Assembly (NCBI GenBank): GCA_041395105.1
Contig: JAWLBB010000004.1
Span: 124,001 to 188,000 of the forward strand
Reading direction: 5' to 3'
Length of the DNA stretch: 64,000 nucleotides
Source of the DNA: Opitutaceae bacterium
Lineage (GTDB): Bacteria; Verrucomicrobiota; Verrucomicrobiia; Opitutales; Opitutaceae
Shown: piece by piece, positions 24,889 to 33,034 of the stretch
How the letters are laid out: each line of letters opens with the position of its first letter
How positions within the stretch are numbered: position 1 is the first letter of the stretch
Program-made: the position numbers and the translations under genes
The notes under the pieces: generated by a model
Databases searched by the model: none
Seen by the model: the letters and a program-made list of their open reading frames with translations, nothing else
What the model was told of the DNA's origin: nothing

Positions 24889-26238
24889 ATGATTGCCCTC
24901 AAACAGTTCCTTCGGACCAACGGCTGGATGGTCGTGGTCATCCTGGCCGGTTTTCTCGTCACCATCCGGTTCATCGATCCGGCTCCTCCCGGCACCATCA
25001 CCATGGTCACCGGTTCGGAGGAGGGGCGTTATTATCAGGTCGCCCGGCAGCTCAGGGACGAGTTGGCCAAGGACGGCCTTGAGGTGAAACTGCTGACCAG
25101 CGCCGGATCCATTGCCAACCTCGGGATGCTGGTGGCCGAGGACAACGAGATCTCCATCGGGTTTGTCCAGAGTGGGGTGGAGCATCTCTTTGACGGGGAT
25201 ACCAGCACGTTGAGAGGACTCGGATCGCTCTATTATGAACCGATCTGGCTTTTCTACAATCGCCGGCGCCCGGTCGGTTTCATCACTGATCTGGAAGACA
25301 GGCGGGTGGCGGTGGGGGCGGAGGGCAGCGGGACCAAGGCGGTGGCCAGCCTGCTCCTGGAGGCGTCGGCTCTCCTGCCCGTGAGCGGCGATGCCCGGGT
25401 CACGGTGGAGGAAATCGGAGGTGAAGATGCCGCGGACGCTCTTGAGGCGGGAACGATCGACGCGGCATTCTTTGTTCTGCCGGCCGAGAGTCCGATCATC
25501 CGTCGTCTGGCCGCGAATCCCGACCTCGATTTTCAGGACGTGCGCCGGGCGGCTGCCTACGAGGGCAATTTCCCGTTCCTCTCAAGTTGCCGGATTCCAG
25601 CGGGGCTCCTGGACATCGCAGAGGATATTCCTGATACCGACCGGACCCTCCTTGCGCCGGTGGCCACCCTGGTCGTCAACGATCGTTTCCATCCGGCCCA
25701 CACCCCGCTGGTTCTGGAGGCAGCCCGCAAGGTGGTCGGACGCGGGGGATTGATCGAAGCCCCCGATGAATTTCCTTCGGACCGGTTTGTCAGCTTTCCC
25801 CTGACCACGGAGGCCGAGCACTACCACCGGAAGGGCCCTCCGTTTCTGCTCCGTTTCCTGCCCTTCTGGGCGGCTTCCCTGGTCGATCGGATGATCATTC
25901 TCGTCATCCCGTTCATGGCCCTGATTGTTCCGCTGGTGAAGATCGCCGGACCCCTTTACCGATGGCGTATCCGGTCGAGGATTTACCGCTGGTACCGGAT
26001 CCTGCGGGAGATGGACCGGAAGATCCGTGACGGGAGCATCCGGAGGGATACCCACTCCCAGATCGTGCGACTGGAGGCCCTGGAAACGGACATCCGGAGT
26101 GTCGAGGTGCCTCTCTCCTACGCCGATGAGCTCTACGACCTGCAACTGCACGTCGCCCACGTCTTGCGACGGTTGCGCGCCATCGATTCGGCGCTGGAAT
26201 CGACCGGGGGTGGGCCCGGGGAACTGGAAAAAAAGTAG
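24889..26238 (+). CDS. TAXI-family solute-binding protein with C-terminal membrane anchor and cytoplasmic tail
   Basis: 449 residues from ATG 24889; the longer frame is opposite the ABC lipoprotein. Residues about 10-28 form a membrane anchor (WMVVVILAGFLVTIRF), then a TAXI/NMT1-like periplasmic receptor domain begins with GTITMVTGSEEGRYYQVARQL and includes EDNEISIGFVQSG and VAVGAEGSGTKAVA. After it come a hydrophobic span (DRMIILVIPFMALIVPLVK) and a basic, coiled helical tail (YRILREMDRKIRDG...). No TRAP permease genes are near. The shape, receptor plus transmembrane tail, suggests a tethered receptor rather than a free binding protein. Ligand unknown. Confidence 0.82.
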   Translation: MIALKQFLRTNGWMVVVILAGFLVTIRFIDPAPPGTITMVTGSEEGRYYQVARQLRDELAKDGLEVKLLTSAGSIANLGMLVAEDNEISIGFVQSGVEHLFDGDTSTLRGLGSLYYEPIWLFYNRRRPVGFITDLEDRRVAVGAEGSGTKAVASLLLEASALLPVSGDARVTVEEIGGEDAADALEAGTIDAAFFVLPAESPIIRRLAANPDLDFQDVRRAAAYEGNFPFLSSCRIPAGLLDIAEDIPDTDRTLLAPVATLVVNDRFHPAHTPLVLEAARKVVGRGGLIEAPDEFPSDRFVSFPLTTEAEHYHRKGPPFLLRFLPFWAASLVDRMIILVIPFMALIVPLVKIAGPLYRWRIRSRIYRWYRILREMDRKIRDGSIRRDTHSQIVRLEALETDIRSVEVPLSYADELYDLQLHVAHVLRRLRAIDSALESTGGGPGELEKK

Positions 26239-26248
26239 ACCCGACGCG

Positions 26249-26551
26249 CTACCAGCGCTTCAGCTTGGCCGGGGGGGGCGGCGGGGGCTTGGGCTTGGAC
26301 TCGACCGCCAATTTGGGCTTCTGGTAGGAGATGATGGATGGTCGGTCGTCGGCCGTTTCTTCAGCTTTTGACTCCATGCGCTTTTGCGCGGTCTCCGTCT
26401 GAAACTCGACCGTGTCCACCAGCAGGCCGAGGACGCGGTTGATCTCCGCCTGTTCCCTGCCGATCGAGTTCTGCTTGATTAGAACCAGAACGAGGAGAAG
26501 GAGCAGCAGCAGGAGGGCAGCTGTCGTCGCAATCGGAAGCCATTCGACCAT
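26249..26551 (-). CDS. Small single-span membrane protein with polyproline tail
   Basis: 100 residues. One strongly hydrophobic helix (about 8-26, mostly Leu: TTAALLLLLLLLVLVLI) at the N-terminus, a short helical middle (INRVLGLLVDTVEFQ), and a basic, proline-rich end (KPKPPPPPPAKLKRW). No family recognised. It lies just downstream of rpe, with 32 bases between, and is convergent with the TAXI gene. It is a plausible real gene, but the low-complexity composition makes this uncertain. Confidence 0.5.
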   Translation of the reverse strand: MVEWLPIATTAALLLLLLLLVLVLIKQNSIGREQAEINRVLGLLVDTVEFQTETAQKRMESKAEETADDRPSIISYQKPKLAVESKPKPPPPPPAKLKRW

Positions 26552-26583
26552 ATTCCGGTTATCGGACCGGAAGCCGTCCGGCT

Positions 26584-27258
26584 TTAATCGTAGCTCGGTG
26601 GGGTTTCTGGGCGAATTGCCCTGAGGAGGGCGTCGCGCTGTCCGGGCCTGAAGAAGGCCGATCCCGCCACCAGGGTGTCCGCTCCGGCCTGGCAGCAGAG
26701 GGGGGCGGTGGTCCCATCGACGCCTCCATCGACTTCGATGCGGAAATCGAGCCTGAGCGAGTCACGCAGTGAACGCATCGCGGAGATCTTGGGCAGGACG
26801 TCCGTGCGGAAGGATTGACCGCCGAAACCGGGCTGAACGGTCATGAGAAGAACCAGATCCACCTGATGGAGGAAAGGCTTGGCCGCGTCGGCCGGAGTGT
26901 CCGGATTGATCACTATCCCGTTCTTGCAGCCGAGTTTGCGGATGGCGGCGAGGGTGGCATGGACGTCGTAATCGGGCTCGACGTGGATGCTGATGAGGCT
27001 GGAACCGGCCTTTGCGAAGGCTTCGATGAACGAGTCCGGATTATCCAGCATCAGGTGGGTGTCAAAGAAGAGGGACGAGCGCTTCCGCAGGTCGGCCACC
27101 ACCTGGGGACCAAAGGTCAGATTGGGGACGAAATGCCCGTCCATGATGTCGACGTGCAGCCACTCCAGGCCGGCGGCTTCGACGGTGGCGAGTCCCTCGC
27201 CGAGGGCGGCGTGATCGGCGGCGAGGATGGATGGGGCGAGGAGGGTCGGATGCTTCAC
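26584..27258 (-). CDS. rpe: Ribulose-phosphate 3-epimerase
   Basis: 224 residues. It interconverts ribulose-5-phosphate and xylulose-5-phosphate in the pentose phosphate pathway. TIM-barrel and metal-site motifs are all present: LLAPSILAADHAALGEG, WLHVDIMDGHFVPNLTFGP, FFDTHLMLDNP, LLMTVQPGFGGQSF and FRIEVDGGVDG. Length fits. It starts 9 bases downstream of the lptE-like stop and is probably co-transcribed. pgl at 17587 feeds the same pathway but is not linked. Confidence 0.96.
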   Translation of the reverse strand: MKHPTLLAPSILAADHAALGEGLATVEAAGLEWLHVDIMDGHFVPNLTFGPQVVADLRKRSSLFFDTHLMLDNPDSFIEAFAKAGSSLISIHVEPDYDVHATLAAIRKLGCKNGIVINPDTPADAAKPFLHQVDLVLLMTVQPGFGGQSFRTDVLPKISAMRSLRDSLRLDFRIEVDGGVDGTTAPLCCQAGADTLVAGSAFFRPGQRDALLRAIRPETPPSYD

Positions 27259-27267
27259 CGGAACGGG

Positions 27268-27810
27268 TTACCAGGTATCGAGAACCGATCGGCTGATGGC
27301 GGAGGCCAGATTCCGGGTCAGGACCGGCATGGCCTGGGATTCGGCCGGATTCTGACCATCGTCGAGGAATACCTCGGTCTGGGCGCTGATCGGCCGGTTT
27401 GCGAAATAAACGGTCGCCCCGTCGCCGGAGGTCAGGGTGCAGTGGGCGATCAGGGTGAGGCGGACCTTCCGGGCGAGCCCGGTATCCTCCTCTCGCATGA
27501 CGCGGGTTTCACGCTGCAGATCGACGAGTCTGACGACCAGAGTCGCCTCCGCGGATCCCGACGACTCGGGACGGACCCGTCCATCGCGTTCAAATTCCCG
27601 GATGATCTGCGAGGTCAGGACCGGGCCGGCCTGGGGAGCAAAGGCCTCATTTTGAACCGGTGGGACATCGATGGAGGTGAAAGGCTGGTTGGCGGGTGTT
27701 CCCAGGTGATAGGCCGAGCAGCCGCTCAACGTGAGGAGCAGGGCAAGCGAGGCCACCCGGATATTGGAGAAACCGAATGGAGGGCGGCGCTCAACGATGG
27801 GATGGTTCAC
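27268..27810 (-). CDS. lptE: LptE-like LPS-assembly lipoprotein
   Basis: 180 residues. The lipoprotein signal ends in LLLTLSGC with Cys31 as the lipidated residue. The mature part carries the LptE-like pattern AYHLGTPANQPFTSIDVPPVQNEAF, followed by a SQIIREFERDGRV helix and a final helix (NLASAISRSVLDTW). LptE plugs the LptD barrel that inserts lipopolysaccharide into the outer membrane. LptE families are very divergent, so the assignment is by pattern and by place: it sits 6 bases after the bamD-like gene in an envelope cluster. Confidence 0.8.
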   Translation of the reverse strand: MNHPIVERRPPFGFSNIRVASLALLLTLSGCSAYHLGTPANQPFTSIDVPPVQNEAFAPQAGPVLTSQIIREFERDGRVRPESSGSAEATLVVRLVDLQRETRVMREEDTGLARKVRLTLIAHCTLTSGDGATVYFANRPISAQTEVFLDDGQNPAESQAMPVLTRNLASAISRSVLDTW

Positions 27811-27816
27811 CCGAAA

Positions 27817-29211
27817 TCAGAAGATCCCGAGGAACTTCTTTTTGGGTTTGGCCGTTTCCGTTGCCGGGGCCCCTTCGGAGGCGGGTCTCGTCTCAGGAGG
27901 AGGCGGTGCGGGCGAAGCCTGGGGAGGAGGGGTGCCGGTGTTGCTGTCAGGAGGGGAACTGATCGAGGCAGTGGTCGGATCGGCGTTCGGGGTGGGACGG
28001 GAGGGGTCCTTTGACGCGGCTTCGTCGATCTTGGCAATCTGCTTTTCCAGCCATTCCGCCTGCTTCTGCCGGAGTGCCTTTTCCTTGGAGTCGAGTTCCT
28101 CAAGGCGGGCTCTCGAGGTGGCGGCCGTCTGGGAGTTGGGGGCCACGGTGATGGCCTCATTATAGAAGACCTTGGCGGCCGGGTAGTTGCGCCGCTTCTT
28201 GTAGTAGAATTCGGCCATCTTGAACTTGCTCTGGGACAGGACCTCCTTCATTTCGCCCAGTCCCTCCTCCGCCTCGGCCAGACTGGTGCCCTTGGGGTAG
28301 AGGATGAGATAATCCTCAAAATAGCTGATGGCTTCGCGGGTGGCGCCCTGGTCATAGAGGGGACCGTCAACCATTCCTGAATGGGTCTGAGCCAGCCTCA
28401 GGTAGGCGTCGCCGGTCACCATGCTGTTCGGGTAGGCATTGATCAACCGGTCAAGGGCATCAATGGCGTAGGCGTAGTCTTTGCCCTTCAGATGGGCCGT
28501 CGCCACGTTCATGAGGGAGAGTGGCGCGTAATCGCTGTAGGGAGCGTTGAAAACAAGTCGCTCGAAATACTGGATGCCGCGATCCTGGTTCGTCCACCCC
28601 GGGATGAATCCGAAAATCTTCTTGCGGTAGCCGTTCACGTAGGTGCTGGCGATCTCGTATTGCTGACCGAGGAGGAGATTGAATTTCCCGTAAGACGGAT
28701 AACCCCGCAGAATGATGTCGAGCTCCTCGAATGCCTTGTCGTAGCGGCCGCGCTCCATGTAGATATTCGCGGTGCGAAAGCGTGCCTCCGGTGCGTAGTG
28801 ACTGGCCGGATAGTCCTTGAAGACCCTCTTGTAGTCGCCCAGCGCCGACCGATCGGCCCCGCGTTCTTCGTTGGCCCGCGCCCGGTTCATCAGATCGAGG
28901 GCTTCCTGGGCGTATTCGGGCTGAAGTCCCCCGAGAGTGCCGCCCACCGTGTAGTAGCCGGTGGCCGGGCTCCATTGGATTTCACCCACGTCGCTGTCGG
29001 GCGAACGCAGCTCTGGCTGCATGCCGTCCAGGTCGATGTTGGTATTGGAGAAGGACTTGAATTCCTTTTTCTTCTTCTCGACCGGCGGGGTTTCCTGCTG
29101 GGCTCGAAGCGCCGTGCTTCCCAAGCCGATGAGAATCAACAGGGCCAGCAGGCCACGGCCCAGCCTTGGACGTGAGGGGAAAAGCTGCTGGTTCGTGAGA
29201 TTTTTGTCCAT
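27817..29211 (-). CDS. BamD-like tetratricopeptide outer-membrane assembly protein
   Basis: 464 residues from ATG 29211 (an upstream start would add 18 residues that lack signal character). The N-terminus is signal-like (RGLLALLILIGLGSTALRA). From about residue 85 come repeated TPR/BamD-type helical pairs, such as GDYKRVFKDYPASHYAPEAR, KAFEELDIILRGYP and AIDALDRLINAYPNS. The C-terminal hundred residues are coiled and then proline/threonine-rich, ending KKKFLGIF. BamD is the lipoprotein hub of the outer-membrane protein insertion machine; this copy lacks a lipobox, so it is a BamD-like periplasmic TPR protein. It is 44 bases downstream of fabH and just ahead of lptE. Confidence 0.72.
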   Translation of the reverse strand: MDKNLTNQQLFPSRPRLGRGLLALLILIGLGSTALRAQQETPPVEKKKKEFKSFSNTNIDLDGMQPELRSPDSDVGEIQWSPATGYYTVGGTLGGLQPEYAQEALDLMNRARANEERGADRSALGDYKRVFKDYPASHYAPEARFRTANIYMERGRYDKAFEELDIILRGYPSYGKFNLLLGQQYEIASTYVNGYRKKIFGFIPGWTNQDRGIQYFERLVFNAPYSDYAPLSLMNVATAHLKGKDYAYAIDALDRLINAYPNSMVTGDAYLRLAQTHSGMVDGPLYDQGATREAISYFEDYLILYPKGTSLAEAEEGLGEMKEVLSQSKFKMAEFYYKKRRNYPAAKVFYNEAITVAPNSQTAATSRARLEELDSKEKALRQKQAEWLEKQIAKIDEAASKDPSRPTPNADPTTASISSPPDSNTGTPPPQASPAPPPPETRPASEGAPATETAKPKKKFLGIF

Positions 29212-29255
29212 GCGGGTTCGATCTTTCGAAACTCGAATGTCGGTGAAGTAATGCA

Positions 29256-30255
29256 TCAGGACCATCGAATCAAGGATGATCCCCAGGTCAGGCCACCGCC
29301 GAAGGCGACCATGAGGATGAGGTCACCCGATTTGATCCGTCCGGTGCGGACGGCTTCGTCGAGAGCGAGTGGAATCGAGGCGGCCGACGTATTCCCGTAG
29401 CGGTCGAGGTTGATGAAGAAACGTTCCATGGGGATCCCCAGGCGGTTGCCCAGGGTTTCGATGATGCGCAGATTGGCCTGGTGAGGCACCACGCAATCCA
29501 CTTGGTCAGCGGTCAGCCCATGATGTTCCAGAATCTGAGTGGCGGATTGCTCCATCACCCGCACGGCCGCCTTGAAAACCTCCCGTCCGCGCATCTTGAT
29601 GAAGTGTCGTCGATCTTCGATCGACTCGAGGCTGGCCGGATGGAGGCATCCGCCCCCGGGCAGGTGCAGCAGCTCGCCCGCGGATCCGTCGCAACCGAGT
29701 TGGGCGCCCATCCAGCCATTCTCCGGGTCGTGGTTGCGGCTGACGACGACCGCCCCGGCACCGTCGCCGAAAAGCACGCAGGTTGAACGGTCCTGCCAGT
29801 CGACCACTGATGAGAGACGCTCGGCGCCGATGATGAGGGCATTGCGGCAGGCGCCGGATCGGACCATGCTGGCACCGGTTTCCAGCGCATAGAGGAATCC
29901 GGAACAGGCGGCCTGAAGATCAAAGGCGGCCAGACTGTTGAGCCCCAGCTTGTGCTGAACGATACAGGCCGTCGACGGAAAGGGCATATCCGGCGTGGTT
30001 GTGGCGACGATGACGAGATCGACTTCATCGAGAGGGGTTCCGGAGGCTTCGAGTGCCCGACGCCCCGCCTCTGCCGCCATGTCGGAGGTCAACTCGCCTG
30101 CGCCGGCGATCCGGCGTTCCCGGATGCCGCTGCGGGTCACGATCCATTCGTCGGAAGTGTCGACGGTCCTGGCCAGTTCATCATTGGTCAGAATTCGTTT
30201 GGGCGCGTGAGGAACCCGTGCCGGCCAGAGTGATGGGGACGAGCGCCTGGGTCAT
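29256..30255 (-). pseudogene. fabH: Beta-ketoacyl-ACP synthase III (KAS III), frameshifted near the N-terminus
   Basis: FabH starts fatty acid synthesis by condensing acetyl-CoA with malonyl-ACP. From an ATG at 30255 the frame reads MTQALVPITLAGTGSS and then fails near 30203. The family sequence continues in the next frame as RILTNDELARTVDTSDEWIV and on through the catalytic Cys region DLQAACSGFLYALETG, VVPHQANLRIIE (His) and NTSAAS to 29256. One extra C in the CCCAAA run explains the break. Without repair, only a shortened 294-residue frame from an internal GTG at 30140 remains and lacks the first strand. The gene is 142 bases from plsX in the rpmF-plsX-fabH order. Confidence 0.9.
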
Positions 30256-30397
30256 TCAGGGAGAGGAACGGCGGCGGCGTTCGTGGAAATTGAGGTGCAG
30301 ATGGCGAAATGCATGGTGTTCGTTCTCGGGCCGATCGCTCGATTGGTCCGACTACGGGAAAGAAATGGATCAGACTGTCCGGAAGGGAAAGAGGGAA

Positions 30398-31453
30398 TCA
30401 CGCGACCGGCTGGGCAATCAAGCTGTTTGCGGTCGCGATATCCTCGATGACGTGCTGGTTGAAGTCGGCCGCGATCAACTCATGGGCCACCCGGATGGCA
30501 TTCATCACCGCAACGCGGTTGCTTGAACCGTGTGCCTTCAGGACATTCCCTTTGAGACCAAGAAGCGGCGCTCCTCCGTAATTGTCAGGACTCAACTGCT
30601 CCTTCATCGCGAGAAAGGCGCCCTTCGAAAGGAAGGCACCCAGTTTGCGGATTGGGTAGCGCATCAGTTCCTCCTTCAGATAGCCGGACAGCAGTTTGAA
30701 AAGGGATTCGCTCGTTTTGAGCAGAACATTGCCGGTAAATCCATCGGTCACGATGACGTCGACCGAGTTGTCGAAGACGTGAAATCCCTCGATCGGTCCG
30801 CAATAGTCGATGAGATTGCCCAGCCGCTTCAGGAGTTCGTGGGTCTCGGTCACCAATTCATTGCCCTTGCCTTCCTCGGTACCGATCGAGAGGAGTCCGA
30901 CCCGTGGTTTCTCCAACCCGAGCGCGACCCGGGCATAATGACTGCCCAGAACGGCATTGTGAACGAGGTGTTCGGGCCTGGCCGACGGATTGGCGCCGGC
31001 ATCGATCAGGACGAAGTGACTGATCTTGCTGGGGATGATCATGCCCAGCGCCGGACGTTCCACCCCTTCGAGCGTTCTCAGGCGGAGGGTTCCGGCGGCC
31101 ATCAGGCTTCCGGTATTGCCGCAGCTGACGACCACCTTGGCCTCCCCTGATTTGACCAGTTCGACCGCCCGGAGCATGCTTGAGTCGCGCTTCTGCTTGA
31201 TCGCAGCGAGCGGCTTGTCCTTCATTTCGATGACCTCCGAGGCATGGAGGACGGACACGCTGGGATGACCGGCCAGGCCTTCCGCCGCAAGGAGGGGGTC
31301 CAACTGGGCCTGGTCGCCGACCATGATGATCGGGTCGATCCGCCGGAGGGTGCGTAGAGCCAGCGCCACCGCCGCCACCATCTCGGAAGGTCCGAGATCC
31401 GACCCCATCGCATCAAGTGCGATGCGCGATGAACCCGCTGCGATTGTGGACAT
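30398..31453 (-). CDS. plsX: Phosphate acyltransferase (acyl-ACP to acyl-phosphate)
   Basis: 351 residues. PlsX makes acyl-phosphate from acyl-ACP for the PlsY step of phospholipid synthesis. Family motifs: RIALDAMGSDLGPSEMV near the start, VSCGNTGSLMAAGTLRLRT, FVLIDAGANPSARPEHLVH, and VIVTDGFTGNVLLKTSE. Length fits the family (about 340-350). It lies between rpmF (50 bases upstream) and fabH, the order most common in bacteria. Confidence 0.97.
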   Translation of the reverse strand: MSTIAAGSSRIALDAMGSDLGPSEMVAAVALALRTLRRIDPIIMVGDQAQLDPLLAAEGLAGHPSVSVLHASEVIEMKDKPLAAIKQKRDSSMLRAVELVKSGEAKVVVSCGNTGSLMAAGTLRLRTLEGVERPALGMIIPSKISHFVLIDAGANPSARPEHLVHNAVLGSHYARVALGLEKPRVGLLSIGTEEGKGNELVTETHELLKRLGNLIDYCGPIEGFHVFDNSVDVIVTDGFTGNVLLKTSESLFKLLSGYLKEELMRYPIRKLGAFLSKGAFLAMKEQLSPDNYGGAPLLGLKGNVLKAHGSSNRVAVMNAIRVAHELIAADFNQHVIEDIATANSLIAQPVA

Positions 31454-31503
31454 CGATGGGGCGGAGGGATCGTGTCGCTGGGACCGCCGGGGGGAGTTCG
31501 TAA

Positions 31504-31683
31504 TCAGGCTTCGATATCGAGGACCTGGCGACCCCGGTACATTCCGTTGTTCGGATTGACGCGGTGCGGGCGAAAAGCGGTTCCGTCGACCGGGTCGCGG
31601 GCGAGTTCAGGAGCGGTGAATCGATTGGCGGCACGCCGATTGGCGCTGCGCCGCTTGGATTGTTTGCGTTTTGGATTGGCCAT
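31504..31683 (-). CDS. rpmF: 50S ribosomal protein L32
   Basis: 59 residues. The translation begins MANPKRKQSKRRSANRR and ends MYRGRQVLDIEA, with the basic N-terminus and GMYRGR end usual for L32. The four zinc-binding cysteines of the C+ form are missing, so this is a C- (zinc-independent) L32. No Shine-Dalgarno sequence is obvious. It leads directly into plsX and fabH, a gene order that links ribosome and lipid synthesis in many bacteria. Confidence 0.97.
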   Translation of the reverse strand: MANPKRKQSKRRSANRRAANRFTAPELARDPVDGTAFRPHRVNPNNGMYRGRQVLDIEA

Positions 31684-31781
31684 GGTGGAGAGTGCTTGTG
31701 ATTGGAGGGAAGGAGCGAACGGTGCGAGGGGAGGCCCCTCTTGATTGGAATCGGGTTAGTTAAGGTTGGGGTTCGGGGGCG

Positions 31782-32885
31782 TCAAGAGTTATGTCCGGGG
31801 TCGGCTTGAACGAGGCTGGATGTCTCGGACGGGCCGGCGGCTCCGGACGATGAGTCAGCTCCGTTCAGGGCGAGAAAGACTCCGATGAGGAGGGCCAGGA
31901 CGAGCCGGTAGATCCCGAAAATGAAGAGTCCGTGCCGATTCAGGTAGGAAACCAGCCACCGGACGGCAAGGGCGGCGGAAATCGCGGCAACCAGGCACCC
32001 CCAGAGCACGCTGGGCAATCCGAAGAGCGATATCATCGCCGGGCCGGTGTCCAGGCTCTTGTAGAGGGCGGCTCCCCCCAGAATGGGCAGACCCAGCAAA
32101 AAACTGAACTCGGCGGCCCGGGCGGGGCGAAGTCCCGCGAAACAGCTCCCCACAATGGTCATCATCGACCGGCTGGTGCCCGGCCAGAGGGCAAAACACT
32201 GCAGGATGCCGACGAAAAGGGCTCGAAACGGCGACAAGGCCGCCAGGTCAGTCATCGAATCGGACTCCCGACCGGGTTCGAGCAAGCCGCGTCGGCGCAT
32301 CCAGCGATCAGCGGCCATCATCAGGATCGCGCCGGCGACCAGTGCGGCCATGACCGCCGGGACGGAAAAGAGGTGCGTCTCAATCCAATCATCCAGCAGA
32401 AGTCCGAGAAGGGCGGCTGGAAAGGTAGCGATGATGATGTTGCGCAGCAGCTTGAGGCCCCGGGGGTCGCGGCCGAGCAGGCCGACCAGGATGCCGAGCA
32501 GGGTACGCCAATAGAGGATGACCACGGCGGCGATGGCGCCGGCCTGGATCACCACCACGTAGGCATTGGCCGCGATGGAGGGAGTCAGGGGAATCCCCGG
32601 TTCATCTGCAGTCGGCGGTTTCAGCCAGATGGTCACCCCCGAGGCGTTCGTCTGGATGGTCTCGTCGTCAAGACCGAGGAGACGACTGGTCAGGATAAGG
32701 TGGCCGGTCGACGAGATGGGCAGGAACTCCGTGATCCCTTCGACCAGGCCCAGAATGGTCGCGTCGGTGAAACTCAGTGATGACGGGGAATCCATCGGTT
32801 CCTCGACCGCCGGTGCCTCGGCCCGCAGAGGGGCAAAGGCGAGCAGAGAGAAGAGGCAGAAGACGGCCGGGAGACGAATGTGCAC
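31782..32885 (-). CDS. uppP: Undecaprenyl-diphosphatase, long form
   Basis: 367 residues, about 90-100 more than the usual 270. It recycles undecaprenyl-diphosphate to the lipid carrier for peptidoglycan and O-antigen. The catalytic segment is intact: ILGLVEGITEFLPISSTGHL (44-63, with Glu49 and Glu53) and PGTSRSMMTIV later. The extra length comes from an N-terminal signal-like stretch (LPAVFCLFSLLAFAPLRA, 5-22), a hydrophilic insert after the first motif (about 74-107) and a serine-rich tail. Hydrophobic spans otherwise match the BacA/UppP fold. It lies 98 bases upstream of rpmF on the same strand. Confidence 0.93.
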   Translation of the reverse strand: MHIRLPAVFCLFSLLAFAPLRAEAPAVEEPMDSPSSLSFTDATILGLVEGITEFLPISSTGHLILTSRLLGLDDETIQTNASGVTIWLKPPTADEPGIPLTPSIAANAYVVVIQAGAIAAVVILYWRTLLGILVGLLGRDPRGLKLLRNIIIATFPAALLGLLLDDWIETHLFSVPAVMAALVAGAILMMAADRWMRRRGLLEPGRESDSMTDLAALSPFRALFVGILQCFALWPGTSRSMMTIVGSCFAGLRPARAAEFSFLLGLPILGGAALYKSLDTGPAMISLFGLPSVLWGCLVAAISAALAVRWLVSYLNRHGLFIFGIYRLVLALLIGVFLALNGADSSSGAAGPSETSSLVQADPGHNS

Positions 32886-33034
32886 GGTTTCTGGTTAGCA
32901 GAGACCCGGCCGGTGTCGAGCTGGATGGCGGTCCCGGCGGGATGGTCGACGAGAGTCGCCTTGCCAGATCCAGGTTTTCCCTGCAGAGAGACATGCTCCA
33001 TTTTTTGCCGCTTAACTGACCCGATCTGCCGACC

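Noticed and set aside
29952..30233. Plus-strand frames opposite fabH
   Set aside because: They are shadows of the conserved KAS III sequence.
31726..31740. Terminator hairpin gaggggaggcccctc upstream of rpmF
   Set aside because: Six-base arms with a three-base loop and no T-run on either strand; too weak to support.
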